From: Lenisia limosa
Lineage: Eukaryota > Breviatea
Direction of reading: 5' to 3'
Length of the DNA stretch: 51,580 nt
Assembly: GCA_001655205.1 (NCBI GenBank)
Contig: LPNZ01007732.1
Location: 1-51,580 of the forward strand
Shown here piece by piece: positions 37,317 through 48,268 of this stretch. The translations under genes and the position numbers were made by a program. Position 1 is the stretch's first letter, and each line of letters begins with the position of its first letter. The notes under the pieces were generated by a model. That model saw only the letters and a list, made by a program, of their open reading frames with translations, was not told the DNA's origin and searched no databases.

Positions 37317-37758
37317 TCGTTAAATCACAAGCATCCCATTCGAGCAAATGAACGAACTGGTTAATGATTCCCAGGTTTTTCAATGGAGTGTCAGGCAACC
37401 GAGGCCATGAAACTCTCTATCTCCGCCAATTTCTTACCTTTTAGTCCATATATCGATATATTATAGTATCTACTGTGATATTATTATAATATTTTGTTCT
37501 CTATTTCCAACATTGCCATGCAATGTAATTTACGCTGACATATCTTTATACAGAAACCAGCAGGACTCTAACATGTGTCCTCTTGGGTGGTTTGGATAAT
37601 AAGAATATATATCTCAAATCAGAACATAAAAATACAATAAATACCCAAGAAAACATAACCAAATACAAGCCACTTGCTAAAACTACAAAAAAAAACACCT
37701 AAAACGCACCCAGACTCGACATCGGAGACACACTATTGCTGGGGAAAGTGAAAAGACA
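37317..37758. other. convergent 3' intergenic region
   Basis: About 440 bp lie between the TMEM135-like stop and the stop of the minus-strand coiled-coil gene. It is AT-rich with A-tracts near 37680-37700. No supported exon is visible. Confidence 0.45.
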
Positions 37759-40700
37759 CTATTTCGAGGAAAGCAAGTGACCTGTGGGTATCCCCCCCAC
37801 CCCCACCAACGAGCTTGAAGCAGAATTCAGTCCCGAAGGAATAGTGAGGGTCAAGTGACCGCTTTGCTGAGAGTACCGACGGTTAGAGCGCCGCGTCGCT
37901 GTGGGTGACGAGGGGCGCGAACGGGACCTTTGTGGTAAGGTTTGATCAACATATACAAGTTGTACATTGGTGTATTGCCAAAATACGACGCTCTCATATA
38001 ATAACACCATTATTATCAGGAAGCAATGACCAAGCAGTCCTATCCTGCGACAAAACACCCCTCACATTGCTCTTCGGTATGACGGGGGAGTAGTGCTAGG
38101 GTTGAGGCTGCCAGACCTAAAAAGATGTAAAAAAAATAAACAGTGTGGTTTCATAACAGGATGGTATGATCGATATCAACTACCACCATCGCCACCAACT
38201 TATTACCGGGAGGACCCGAGAGATCGTAAAACAGTTCTAATTCGCCAGAAGGACCACGACTAAACAGTTAGACCGAGCCAAATAAATGAATATGCAGTCC
38301 TTTTCCGAGCCTGCCACCATTCCTAACCCAGCACTCACCTCATTGGTCGACCTGGTGGAACACACACCGACGTGCTACGCGACCTAGAACTCTGTGTGCT
38401 GGACTTGCCATGCGATATTTCCAAATTTGGGGGACTATATGGAATCAAATAAGATTCTGACCGCTCCCGGTTAATTGATTGTTAGGTAGCGAAAGAGAAA
38501 CATGTGAAATCGGGTTCATCTATTGAGCTCACTTCGAAACAGTGAGGGTGATTTTCTGCCGAAGAGCCTCGGCTTCTTCCATTTGCTTCTGATGCTCTGA
38601 CTGGTTCTGGTTCAACCTGAAGTGTAACTTCCCCAAGTTTTCAAACAATATACAGCTTATGCATAATCTATATAGTACATATCAATGCAGTAGATACGAT
38701 GTGGTACAAACTTGTAAAACGCAAAATAGCATGAGTTACTATCCTGTCCAATTTGCTCTGCCCACTTTGCTGTGGCGGCTTTGAGTTTGTTCTGCAGCTC
38801 AGTATTAGTAGCAGTCAACTGCTCCATTTCAGCCTATGATGACGTTAGTATAAATTGAATTCGAAAAAAATTCATCGAGGTTTAAACATACTTCAGTTTC
38901 TCTGAGAACTTCCATTGTGTGCTGGTGGGTAGCCAGTGCTACAAATTGCGTTGCTCTTGACTTTCGAATGGAATCGATCTCAGCTTTCAGACGTGAATTC
39001 TACAGCATTATCAGGCCAATTTTACCCAATAGCACAGGTTACATTGATGGCTTACCTCCTTTTCAACCAGACAGAGCTTAAACTCAGCCGCCTTGCCTGC
39101 ATTGCCACCGTGCGCCTTGACCGCCTGGATGAACCTCCAAACAGCAGTCTCTTCATCGTCATCGTCTGACGAAGTGTCGTTCTCAAGTACTGCGCCGGTG
39201 AGAAAGGATGGTCTTTGGAAGATTTGGAAAAATCTGGAGAATTCCTTTCATTGTTGTAGTATCACCTCATTGACCCCCCCCCCCCACAATCCGCAAATTG
39301 CTGTCGAACTTCGACTTCATGAGTGAGCTCCTCAATCTAGGTGGAGATAAGTGNNNNNNNNNNNNNNNNNNNNNNNNNNNNNNNNNNNNNNNNNNNNNNN
39401 NNNNNNNNNNNNNNNNNNNNNNNNNNNNNNNNNNNNNNNNNNNNNNNNNNNNNNNNNNNNNNNNGTTGAATTTGAAGCTCTCTAACTGTTTCCTTGAGTT
39501 TAGCATTGGTAGCCTCAAGTTTTGCATTGTCTGTCTTCAACTTGGCATTTTGATCCGAAATACTGGTCATTTTCTCACGCATTAGCAGCTGGTCATCAAT
39601 TCCGGCCACCTGGAGGGTTAAAAGAAGGGGATATTTCACAAGAGAGGATATAGCATCTGAAAGTAAAATGAAAAGCACAAATAATATATCATATGTATAT
39701 AATAGATACTATACCACATCATACAGAAAATACCATAATTATACATAAGTAGTATTCATGTACTATCAATGAATACGTGTTATCCTCCTCCACCACCTCT
39801 GCAATTCCAAACCCCAAAAGATATTTCAACCCACCTGAGCAGCAAGATGATTTGCACGCGCGCCCAGGCTCTGCGCGGACTTCAGGGCTGCCTCGTATTC
39901 AGCATGGGCTTGGGATATCATTGGTCCGGCCCGCGGTAAAATTTCAGCTGGAGTGTGAAAAATACCGCTTTTGTGTATTACGATAGTACTGCCAAAAAAA
40001 AAACAATATTAGGTCTGGGCCACAAGTGCTTCCATTTGATACGATGTTGGATACACTTACCCTTTTCAAGATGATAACATAATTTAGTTCTAAAGTGGAT
40101 CTTCAGGTGAAACAAAAGAGTATATTGATACTCCACTTAAGCTCAAAAAGAGTTTAATACCAACCAAATAGAGAATCCGTTTCTCTTGAAGCCAATGCCA
40201 ACCTAGTCGATTGAGGGCCGTTCTGAAAATGGCCAATCTGACCGGTCCGGGCTTAGTGGTTCCGACAGATAAGAGTTCAGCTGACACGTCACAATCAAGC
40301 TTCTACAAAGGGTTAATTTCAGCGAAGGTAACAAATTGCATAAGAGTGAAATTACTGTCAACACTTTATTGGGAAATTCACTCTTTTACTTTTGAAGTGT
40401 TGATTTCTCAAAAAAAAAATCAAATTTTCCAGGTATAATCAGAATTTTTTAACAATAGCTATTCGTTTCCCTTATTAGTTGTATTCGACTTTGTGATCCC
40501 ACATCTAAAGCAGTGAGAACCGGGGCTTGCTGCTTGGCGGCTGCAGAGGACGGTGACGGCTTGTTTTCTCCCGTATTTATTCTGAAATGTGATATTAATA
40601 CATATCATATAGAAATCCAATTATTCATACGTAGCAAAACCATTCCAATAGGCAAAACAGCAAAATGGGGTTTGAAAAAAACAAGTCACGACATCCTCTG

Positions 40701-42198
40701 TAGAAAGAAAACACGAATCAAAAAAAAAAGAAGACAAAAAACCTAATTACAAAAGGCCAAACCGGGTGAAAACAAAAACAAAACACAATAGTCCCCTTCG
40801 ACATTTCAGTTAGACGCTTAAATGATGAGTAGCGCGACTTCATGCTCAAACTGGGAGAAACGCTCATCTATTGGGTGAGGTAATGGGATAAAGGCGGAAA
40901 CATGAAATTGGAAACGGTTATTGTATTCTTCCAAGAAATCACTCGTGTCTAATAATGTGACATAGTGCTCTATTATTTAAGGCAATACCGATGCATAGAT
41001 TACATAATGATAGATGTTACCCTCCCCCCATACCCGCTTGTTATCCATATGATAAACCAGACTATGTCCAAGAGCCACCAACCACTTCGTCGCCGTCCTT
41101 ATCAGAATGGATGGTGTACCCAGGTCCTGATGTTATGAGCTGCTTTCGCCCATTCTCTCGGCTGAATTCAACACGTTGTGGCAAGGGCGAAGACACGGGT
41201 TTCAGTAGCGCCTGTTGCGTTAGCATCGGTTCATTACTCGAAAGCCTTTTATCATAAAAAGCATCGGTTCATTACTCGAAAGCCTTTAATCATAAAAAGT
41301 ATTCTATTGGCTGAAAAAATCTCTGCGAAAGAGCATATTATATGATATATACTATCAGCTAAAGATCTAAGGATTATGACAATTATGGAAAAGAATTTTC
41401 AAAAGCATCAACCATGCAAACATTGGTGCTTCGAGACGCTGAAGTCTTCAAAGATGTAGTCGAAAGAGGAGCAGATGGAGCGTGTGGGGTGGCTCGGGTC
41501 TTTTTCTTCCGTCGGCGGCGGGGTTTCTTTTCAGACTGCGTTGTCAACAAAAGGCTGATCAAAGATTGAAGTAATGAAATCTAAATCCAATTTCATGAGA
41601 AAAAAATTAGATAAAAAATTCGACTTTGATCTCCACAGTTTTGTGGTTGTAAAACTGAAGAGTTGTTGCAACCAGTGCTTCATTCACAAAAACAAAAAGG
41701 ACTGAAATTCTCAAGAAATATAATCCTTCTGAATTGAACTTTATATTTGGCTGTGGTGAATACAAAACATTACTTACCACCAATGATATATAGAATCTAG
41801 TCATATCACACCCTTTAAAAATCTTGAAGTATCTTGCCTACCTCTGTGATCAATAAAGTCGCTACTCCAGCCCCTCCAAAATTATGCCGGTGCGTTCGCG
41901 GCGGATGTGGAGTGGGATACGGATTTGTGAAGCCTCCAGTTCGTCCTGAAGATGTGGTGGTGTGAAGAGATCGAGTGGATGAGGCGGATTGGAGAAGGCT
42001 GAGCTGATCAGGAGATGGGGCGAAGAGAGGGGGAGGGGCTGCAGTGGCAGCGATGGTAACCCGCTTAGTTTTATTTTTATTGGGAGACAATCCTGTTGAA
42101 GGTGCAGTTGTGGGTCTGGGGGTCAAGGAGACTCCCCCAATTTCTGGCAGGAAGTCAGTTCCCTGCTCATAATACGCAGGTATTGTTAGGTCGGTCAT
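37759..42198 (-). CDS. coiled-coil protein with disordered ends (function unknown)
   Basis: Start ATG at 42198: MTDLTIPAYYEQGTDFLPEI, followed by a Ser/Pro/Thr-rich disordered region. Then come a basic KKPRRRRKKKTR stretch (about 41415-41535), SPLPQRVEFSRENGRKQLIT (about 41060-41215), ERFSQFEHE, a folded-looking exon (about 40170-40310) with RLAIFRTALNRLGWHWLQEK, and YQYTLLFHLKIHFRTKLCYH (about 40062-40125). Long coiled coils follow (39960-38560), such as NAKLKTDNAKLEATNAKLKE and EAEMEQLTATNTELQNKLKA. The Arg/Ser-rich C-terminus (RSRSRPSSPTATRRSNRRYS) ends GHLLSSK then TAG at 37759. The layout suggests a cytoskeletal or scaffold protein, but I cannot name a family. The gap 39354-39464 interrupts the coiled coil. 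The gene diverges from the 42419 gene across 220 bp. Confidence 0.7.
41225..41300. repeat. 38-bp tandem duplication
   Basis: Two nearly identical copies of a unit beginning ATCGGTTCATTACTCGAAAG, with one substitution (TTTTATC versus TTTAATC). They lie at an exon/intron edge of the coiled-coil gene. Confidence 0.9.
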
Positions 42199-42418
42199 TT
42201 TATCAACATATCATGTAAAGAAGAAGCTGTCATTAAAATGATTTGTGAAAGATGAGCTATAATGCAATCAATGTTACAAATGTAACTATGAAATAAAACA
42301 GCCAAAAAAGTGAAAAGGGCGGAAGACAAATGTTGAGTAGTAAACTATAAGAGCCGGTTATAAGGAGTAGTTTCCAATAAAGCTAGGGGTCTCAGTCTCT
42401 CTCGGAAGAACAGTCACA
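42199..42418. promoter_or_regulatory. short bidirectional promoter region
   Basis: Only 220 bp separate the divergent start codons at 42198 (minus) and 42419 (plus), so both promoters must lie here or overlap the 5' ends. No palindromic site like the one at 47620 is present. Confidence 0.55.
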
Positions 42419-44547
42419 ATGCTGCTTCTCACGAAACTAGGCATCCTTGCCGTAACAGGGATCATAGGCTCATTGCTAAACAAAATGAGAGGCGGCTGGG
42501 GCCCAGTTAGTGGTCGCATTCCATACTCAAGTATGTGCTTGGAGGAATTTGTGTTGTCTTATCAATCTCAAACCCTTTCTCCTTGTTTATAATCTAGGCT
42601 ATGTCGCTTTCCTTTATACAGGCTTAATTTTTTGGTATGTCAACACCAATGACCAATCACCAGGTATGCAAAGTAAAGGTAGTGTTCATCAAAATCACTT
42701 TGACATCTATTTTTGTCATTTTATATAATTTTTAACAATGTAACTAGTGATTTAGTGCTTTTTTTTTTATTTGAATGTAAAGATGACTTGAAGTGATGAT
42801 TCATGTACGCATAATACTTTTACTATCAGGTTTGGTCCGCTTCTGCCAATCATCAAATGGCTGAGGGGTCTTGCCTGTGTTTATTTCAAAACTTGTAATC
42901 TTCTTTCCGTATATGAGACCATTTTCTTTCAATCTCAAATTCACACTCACAGGTGTGGTTGCTGAAGAATCCTTCCTACCCGGCTGCGCACGGAACATCC
43001 AATGCAGATCAGTGTGGCACTGTCTCTTGTCCCACTGCTTCTGGACTCTCTTTGTGGTCATGTTTGTCGCAGTTCGCCTCGCCATTTCCTTCGGATGGGG
43101 TCCATATTTCGGAATGTAGGCGGCTTCACGGAAATGAGGCTATCTATGAATTGTAGGCGGATATGGAATTTTACCCAATATTCTCCAAACTTGGTATGAG
43201 TTAATCCAATCTATTTATTAAAATTCCCTGTTTTACACTCTGCTATATTAACATTTTTGGTGACATTCTTAGTGTGCAGAAGTGTAATACATCTGGTACA
43301 GTATCAATTTTGGGGAATGCCTTTTTTCATAAACACAGTTTACCTTTGTCCAACATGCAATTTTGAAGAATACAATGTAGCTAAATAGAATTGTTTTTTA
43401 CTCGTACAGGGCCCATGGCGCCGGTATTCCAGACAGGTACGGCGCCTACGACTGGCTTGTTGGGTTTCCGGCAACTTCTTGGAGTCATTGGAGGAAGTAA
43501 GATGACTATATCAATGGCAAACTCGTGTAAAAAGCTTCCTTTAATACAAAACTCAGACTGAATTCTGTATCTAAGGGAAATAACAAGCCAGTTTTTTCAT
43601 GAAGAGTTTAATGCCAAAAGGTTTTCATTGTTCCAGGTTTGAGAGATGTACAATCGGAATGACAATTCGTGGCTTTATTTGGAGCGCAATTCCCGGTGGG
43701 TGCTCTTGGTAAAAGAACTGGTTTCTGGTAAAAGAACTCTTGGGTGATGTAATACGTATTATATTTGGTATTTTACTTGAAAAATGAGATGACAAGTAAA
43801 CGCCAAGGCTTTTTCTTCTATTGGTATGACGTTCCCTCAACATCTGCTTTTGTCGTCGTCTGTTTCGGCCTCCTGATGCCGTAAGGATGGATGTGCTATT
43901 ATCCCTGCACGTATTTAGAAATTTTAGCAAAAAGTCCACTGATTATCAATATTAAAGATTTACCTTTTGTTGAACGAAGTGAAGAAGTACTCACTCAAAA
44001 GGCAAAATATGTTACTTTAAAATTATGTTCCTGTGTTATACGTTTTCTATTATTATCCGTCATTTACTGAGTAGGATTTTCTACGAGCTTGGCTTTGAAT
44101 ACCCCATTCCAAATCCCTGGAACTTTATTGCGTGAGTGGTTTTGAGTTGAGCCCTTACCGTACCCATTTTCTTTATGATACATTATTCCATCCCATTTTC
44201 GGCAATCTTTATTTTTACAACCTCTTTATATTATCCAGTACCGACAACGCAGAGTTGCAGTTTGGAGCTTATTCCTCGGTGCTGCCTGGTATTGTTGTAT
44301 TCTTCCCCGAAACGGCACCTTGGTTCCTCTACGTATTCCTTTTCTGGACTGGTGAGTATGAGTCGTATTTTTCTCTTGACAATGTAGCTTGTCACATCAC
44401 CGATTTTTTTTTTTGTTTAACTTTACTCTAGGAATTGCTGTTCTTCTTTTAGTCCAAAACTTGGTCTTGAGGTGGAAGTACCACGATGATGGCAAACCAG
44501 TCCCAAAAACGGAAGAAACTGCCAAGCCCCAACCCGCCCTGCCCTAA
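42419..44547 (+). CDS. small multi-span membrane protein resembling a bacterial/phage family
   Basis: Start ATG at 42419: MLLLTKLGILAVTGIIGSLL then NKMRGGWGPVSGRIPYS (exon to 42530). Next exons read YVAFLYTGLIFW (42599-42634), FGPLLPIIKWLRG (from 42831), FWTLFVVMFVAVRLAISFG then WGPYFGM (about 42953-43117), AHGAGIPDRYGAYDWLVGF (about 43410-43498), FERCTIGMTIRGFIWSAIP (43637-43695), FYELGFEYPIPNPWNFIA (about 44075-44131), and TDNAELQFGAYSSVLPGIVV through WFLYVFLF, then IAVLLLVQNLVLRWKY, ending in PQPALP then TAA at 44547. From memory, the series RGGW, then GWGxYF-GM-HG, then IGM-x-xRG-x-x-W-x-x-P resembles an uncharacterised membrane family seen mainly in bacteria and phages. Function is unknown. 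The middle exon boundaries (42831-42960) are the least certain. Confidence 0.6.
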
Positions 44548-44756
44548 AATTGTTTCCGCACCTAGGGTATTACTGGCTTCCATGTTGTTGATGATTTTTT
44601 TTCATTGCGTCCTCTGTTCTTTTTCGGAATCAGGTAACAAATTCACATAACAAATAATATACTAAGACAATAATATAGCAACATAGGGCTCTCTTAGCGG
44701 ACGAACACCTTTGTTGTTAGAAATGTTCAGACTCAGGGATGGGTTTGAAAGTGACT

Positions 44757-47442
44757 TTATAAATCAGAAATTGATCCAAAATTCACATGAGCTGTCCTAT
44801 ATATGATATAGTATAATAGTAAGTAACATGGAAAGACTAAACAAGCATACCATATGATGGAAATGCTCTCCCCCGTTGGCATGGTGTGAATTGCACGCGT
44901 AGTAGAAATGCGTCTCAGCTTGGTTCTGTCCAACAACATAATGGGGAGTATCTGACCCGTCCCTAAGCTGTAAACAGGAGGACAATTGAAAATATCCAAT
45001 TTTTATCGCTGAGAGACAATATTTGAAATTCATCAAAATTAAGAAACACTTTTACGAGAAAAATTCCTACATATAAAACGGGAAAATCGACATTGCTTTG
45101 TCACCCGTGTTCGTGTAGCCTCTATTAATGGCAGCAGGAAGTAATGTTGAGCTGCGATAGTGTCCGCTGTAGTACTTCTTGTCCTAAAGCGGTGAGAGTT
45201 ATGTTTCGAAAATCATAACCTCAATCAGATTATCGGTAATCGCAAAAACCCTGGACAAATCATCTACAAGCATAACCCCAAGCAAATCACGAATTCCATT
45301 TCTCTTGCTTACGGGGAAATCGGTGCCGAAGTTTCCCATTCCAGTTTTTAGATAACTCACACCAGCGGTGGTTGAAAAGTCAAGATGCTCGTAATCGTAC
45401 TGTCCCTAAACCGTAAGCTGAGGATTAGATGTGCTATTTCCACCAAACAAAACTGCCACTAACTTCACAAAAGAAGCGAATTTCAGTGAAATCAAAGCCG
45501 CTGGTGAGGGCGTTTGAAGCCTAAAACAATGAAAGGCCTTCAAATAGTCTGGTAAAAAGACAATATCCTATACCTGTCCCCATTCATCGGCAACTTGCGA
45601 CCCTTCAAATCCCAAAAAATGCGGCCGGTAGAGGGGAAGGGAGTTGGTGTGGTACTAAATGGATCATGATTGTCAATAATACAGCATGTGTCGATATAAT
45701 TTAGCTTGGAAATTTTCCAATTCAAGATAAAACAGTTCATTTTCGGAGCAATTCCCTCTAAAAAGTTCAAGNNNNNNNNNNCAAAAAGACAATATCCTAT
45801 ATTGCTAGCACTTGAGATAACATACCTGTCCCCATTCATCGGCAACTTGCGACCCTTCAAATCCCAAAAAATGCGGCCTGTAGAGGGGAAGGGAATTGGT
45901 GTGGTACTAAATGGGTCACGATTGTCAATAATACAGCATGTGTCGATATAATTTAGCTTGGACATTTTCCAATTCAAGATAAAACAGTTCATTTTCGGAG
46001 CAATTCCCTCTAAAAAGTTCAAGGCCCATATCTAAGTGAATAGATGAGGGTAACTCCCAACTTACTACATTCAGCGCGTCTTCTTCGGCTCTGGTGTAGT
46101 AGTTCATGAGAGTTCTGAAGAGTAAAAGGCTGTATCAAAAGGCTGTATCATAGTATTTGATATTCTCACACTTTGGCTAAGATGGATAATTTTGATCGAT
46201 GAATTTCGTACCATACGGCATGCACCTTCTAAGACAATTCAGCTGTCAGCCAGGCACAACCAATCAAGCCCCCTTACTAAATACCCAAATACCCCCCCCC
46301 CACGTCCATCCGCCACCATCCTCCTCCATGTCACAGTACGCAAGGATCGCCTAGGGGTTATAAAAGGTGGCAAGCATGGTGGAGGCAAGGCCCAATTATT
46401 ACAAGATATGAATTCAAACAACAGCCCAAATCATACCGAAGGGACACTTGTGGGGNNNNNNNNNNTGGTGGAGGCAAGGCTTATTACAAGATATGAATTC
46501 AAACAACAGCCCAAATCATACCGAAGGGACACTTGTGGGGTGGACGTAGTATTCCCCGGATGGACACGATACCCGGTCTAAGTGGTCAAAAATACCACGT
46601 GCCCGAGATAAACCGTCAACAAGACTCAGGCCCACCAGCTGAGCAGGCTGCAATGATTTCGTTGCAATTGTTGTAGGTGCTGTTGGGAGACTTTCCAGGA
46701 AGTTCCTGGATTTAAATGAAAACTGAAGAAAGATCAATATACTCTTGGGGGAATAAACTTGTTTTTATTTATACATCTTGATACCCACTTGACAATATCC
46801 CATCTTAGTACAGATTTAGAATTGAACCAACTTACTTTTCGCTGAAGCGTTTGTATTGTGGCGTTTAGCTTGTCTATCACACCCATTAGCTGGGGTGTTA
46901 GTTTTGAAGTCTTGTCCGAAGAACTGAAAAGTGCAAAAAAAGAAAGATAAAAGAAAGGCTTTATATTGCTGCCAAGGTGCAACACAATTCAGATGTAGGG
47001 ACCTTGGAGGCAGGGGGGGGGATACATCTTATAATGGTCGAAATCGCTAAAATCGCTCCAAACCTGGGACTCAAGCTTAAGAACCGTGGAGAGAGGCACG
47101 ACACTTTCGTTTGTTTGGGGGTCTGAACAGGTGGTTCCTTTTGGCAGTCTGAGCAGTCAGTTTTAAAATGACACACTCAAAGCTTTTGCTTTATTATACT
47201 ACTTCCACACCAAGTAAATTTCGAGAATGTAGTGGAAATGTATTCCCTCAGTATTCCCTCACATCTGCACTTAACTTTAGGGTTGAGGTTGAAACGCATG
47301 TCCTCAGATACTTGGCAAAGTCACATTTTCACAATCATACTCTGTTCCAAGTCTGAGCTACATTATCCACCTCTTACATTGCCGAAGGGAGTGCGAGGGT
47401 CAATGATGCACACAGCAATGTGAGTAACAAAACAAGAAACAT
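44757..47442 (-). CDS. secreted coiled-coil/fibrinogen-like protein (cluster member B)
   Basis: Start ATG at 47442 gives a clear signal peptide, MFLVLLLTLLCASLTLALPS. Exon 2 (about 47060-47150) reads LPKGTTCSDPQTNESVVPLS. A coiled-coil exon (about 46840-46920) carries LTPQLMGVIDKLNATIQTLQ. Then come LPGKSPNSTYNNCNEIIAAC with SAGGPES (about 46640-46700) and SGEYYVHPT (about 46530-46560), the N-x-C-x-EI...C...GG-x-SG-x-Y-x-x-P pattern seen at the start of fibrinogen-C and collagen-C globular domains. Later exons include NYYTRAEEDALNV, LGFEGSQVADEWGQ, LTSGFDFTEIRFFCE, YDYEHLDFSTTAGVSYLKTG, YYSGHYRSSTLLPAAINRGY and VVGQNQAETHFYYAC. The end is NFGSISDL with TAA at 44757. Probably an extracellular or matrix-like protein that oligomerises through the coil; the fibrinogen-like fold is inferred. 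Two artefact-like duplications (45580-46022, 46385-46540) disturb the assembly here. Confidence 0.6.
45580..46022. repeat. near-identical direct repeat around an N gap (probable unmerged alleles)
   Basis: About 200 bp (45552-45771) recur at 45782-46022 with a handful of substitutions (for example GGCCGG versus GGCCTG, GGATCATG versus GGGTCACG) and a 27-nt insertion in the second copy. The only thing between them is a 10-N gap. An exon of gene B (LGFEGSQVADEWGQ) is therefore present twice. Confidence 0.85.
46385..46540. repeat. second direct repeat around an N gap
   Basis: The sequence from GGTGGAGGCAAGGC to GACACTTGTGGGG occurs at 46378-46455 and again at 46466-46540, differing by a few bases, with only ten Ns between. 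Same pattern as at 45771. Confidence 0.85.
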
Positions 47443-47760
47443 AGTTGTCAATTTTTATTCGTCTGATTTATTCTCAATACTTCTCATCCAATGCTTCAAT
47501 TGCATAAAACAGATATCCAATTCATGTTCCCAGATCACCTCTGGATCTTTCCGCGATCTTACGGTCTTCTTACAGAAGACCCGAGTGTGACGGGAAAATT
47601 TCATGCACCTAAATATTTGTGACGTCATGACGTCACCATATTTTCAGTAAAGGTGGGCGGCAACTGTCCCTCAACTGTCCCTCTCTTCGCTCTCGGCTCT
47701 GTTAACATTTTTACAAGACAGGGAAAGAAAGAAAGAAGGGCTACTGTGTATTTTGCAATC
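47443..47760. promoter_or_regulatory. bidirectional promoter of secreted genes B and A
   Basis: 318 bp lie between the divergent start codons of gene B (47442) and gene A (47761). It contains the double CRE-like palindrome at 47620-47635, 126-141 bp from the A start and about 180 bp from the B start. No clear TATA box. Confidence 0.65.
47620..47635. promoter_or_regulatory. double CRE-like palindrome TGACGTCATGACGTCA
   Basis: Two overlapping TGACGTCA octamers make a perfect 16-bp inverted repeat followed by CCA. TGACGTCA is the full CREB/ATF-type bZIP site. The same 16 bp plus CCA occur at 49264-49279 upstream of paralog C, with poorly matching flanks. Confidence 0.8.
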
Positions 47761-48222
47761 ATGACGCAGAACCTTCTTATACTTGCTCTGTCTCTTATCT
47801 TCTTCTCTTTGGAAGCTGCTGAAATAAGGTATTGTGACAGTGGTGAAAATATTTGTTGAGATAACGCGATGTTTATTGGTTGGGAGGCTGTGATGAATTG
47901 CGGTTCTGACTTACTTTTATGTTAATCTTGAGAATGGACAGTATTCTGATAATTGTTTAGCCTACCGATTGGCACGAGTTGCAGTGAGCCTGTCAGCAAC
48001 AAGTCGGTGGTAAACGTGGAGTATCTACTCAATAAGGTGTGGAGCCTGGGGGACTGATTCCATCTTAACTCATGACACCTTTTTAACACCTTTTTTGTGT
48101 TGTTAGTCCGATTGTGAACAAGCATTCTTGAAACCTCTCATTAAACAATGTTTTATATTGTTCAGATTGATGTTCTCCAAGCGCAACTTGATACTATTTT
48201 TGAGAAAATTGACGTGGAAACC
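47761..48222 (+). CDS. small secreted protein, cluster member A (3' end not resolved)
   Basis: Start ATG at 47761: signal peptide MTQNLLILALSLIFFSLEAA (exon 47761-47828). Exon 2 (47961-48036) reads LPIGTSCSEPVSNKSVVNVE, and exon 3 (48166-48222) reads IDVLQAQLDTIFEKIDVET, a coiled-coil start, followed by a GTAAGT donor. Exon 2 aligns with the LPKGTTCSDPxTNxSVV exon of genes B and C, so A is a diverged paralog transcribed the other way. After the donor come a poly-C run and a gap (48259-48268), then gene C sequence on the opposite strand. The rest of A is missing, misassembled or truly truncated. Confidence 0.65.
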
Positions 48223-48268
48223 GTAAGTGACGTTGTCAATGGTCCCCCCCCCCCCCAANNNNNNNNNN

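Noticed and set aside
42871-43199. Three overlapping plus-strand open frames competing for one exon
   Set aside because: Only the frame ending AISFGWGPYFGM joins in phase to AHGAGIPDRYG at 43410, so the other two were dropped.
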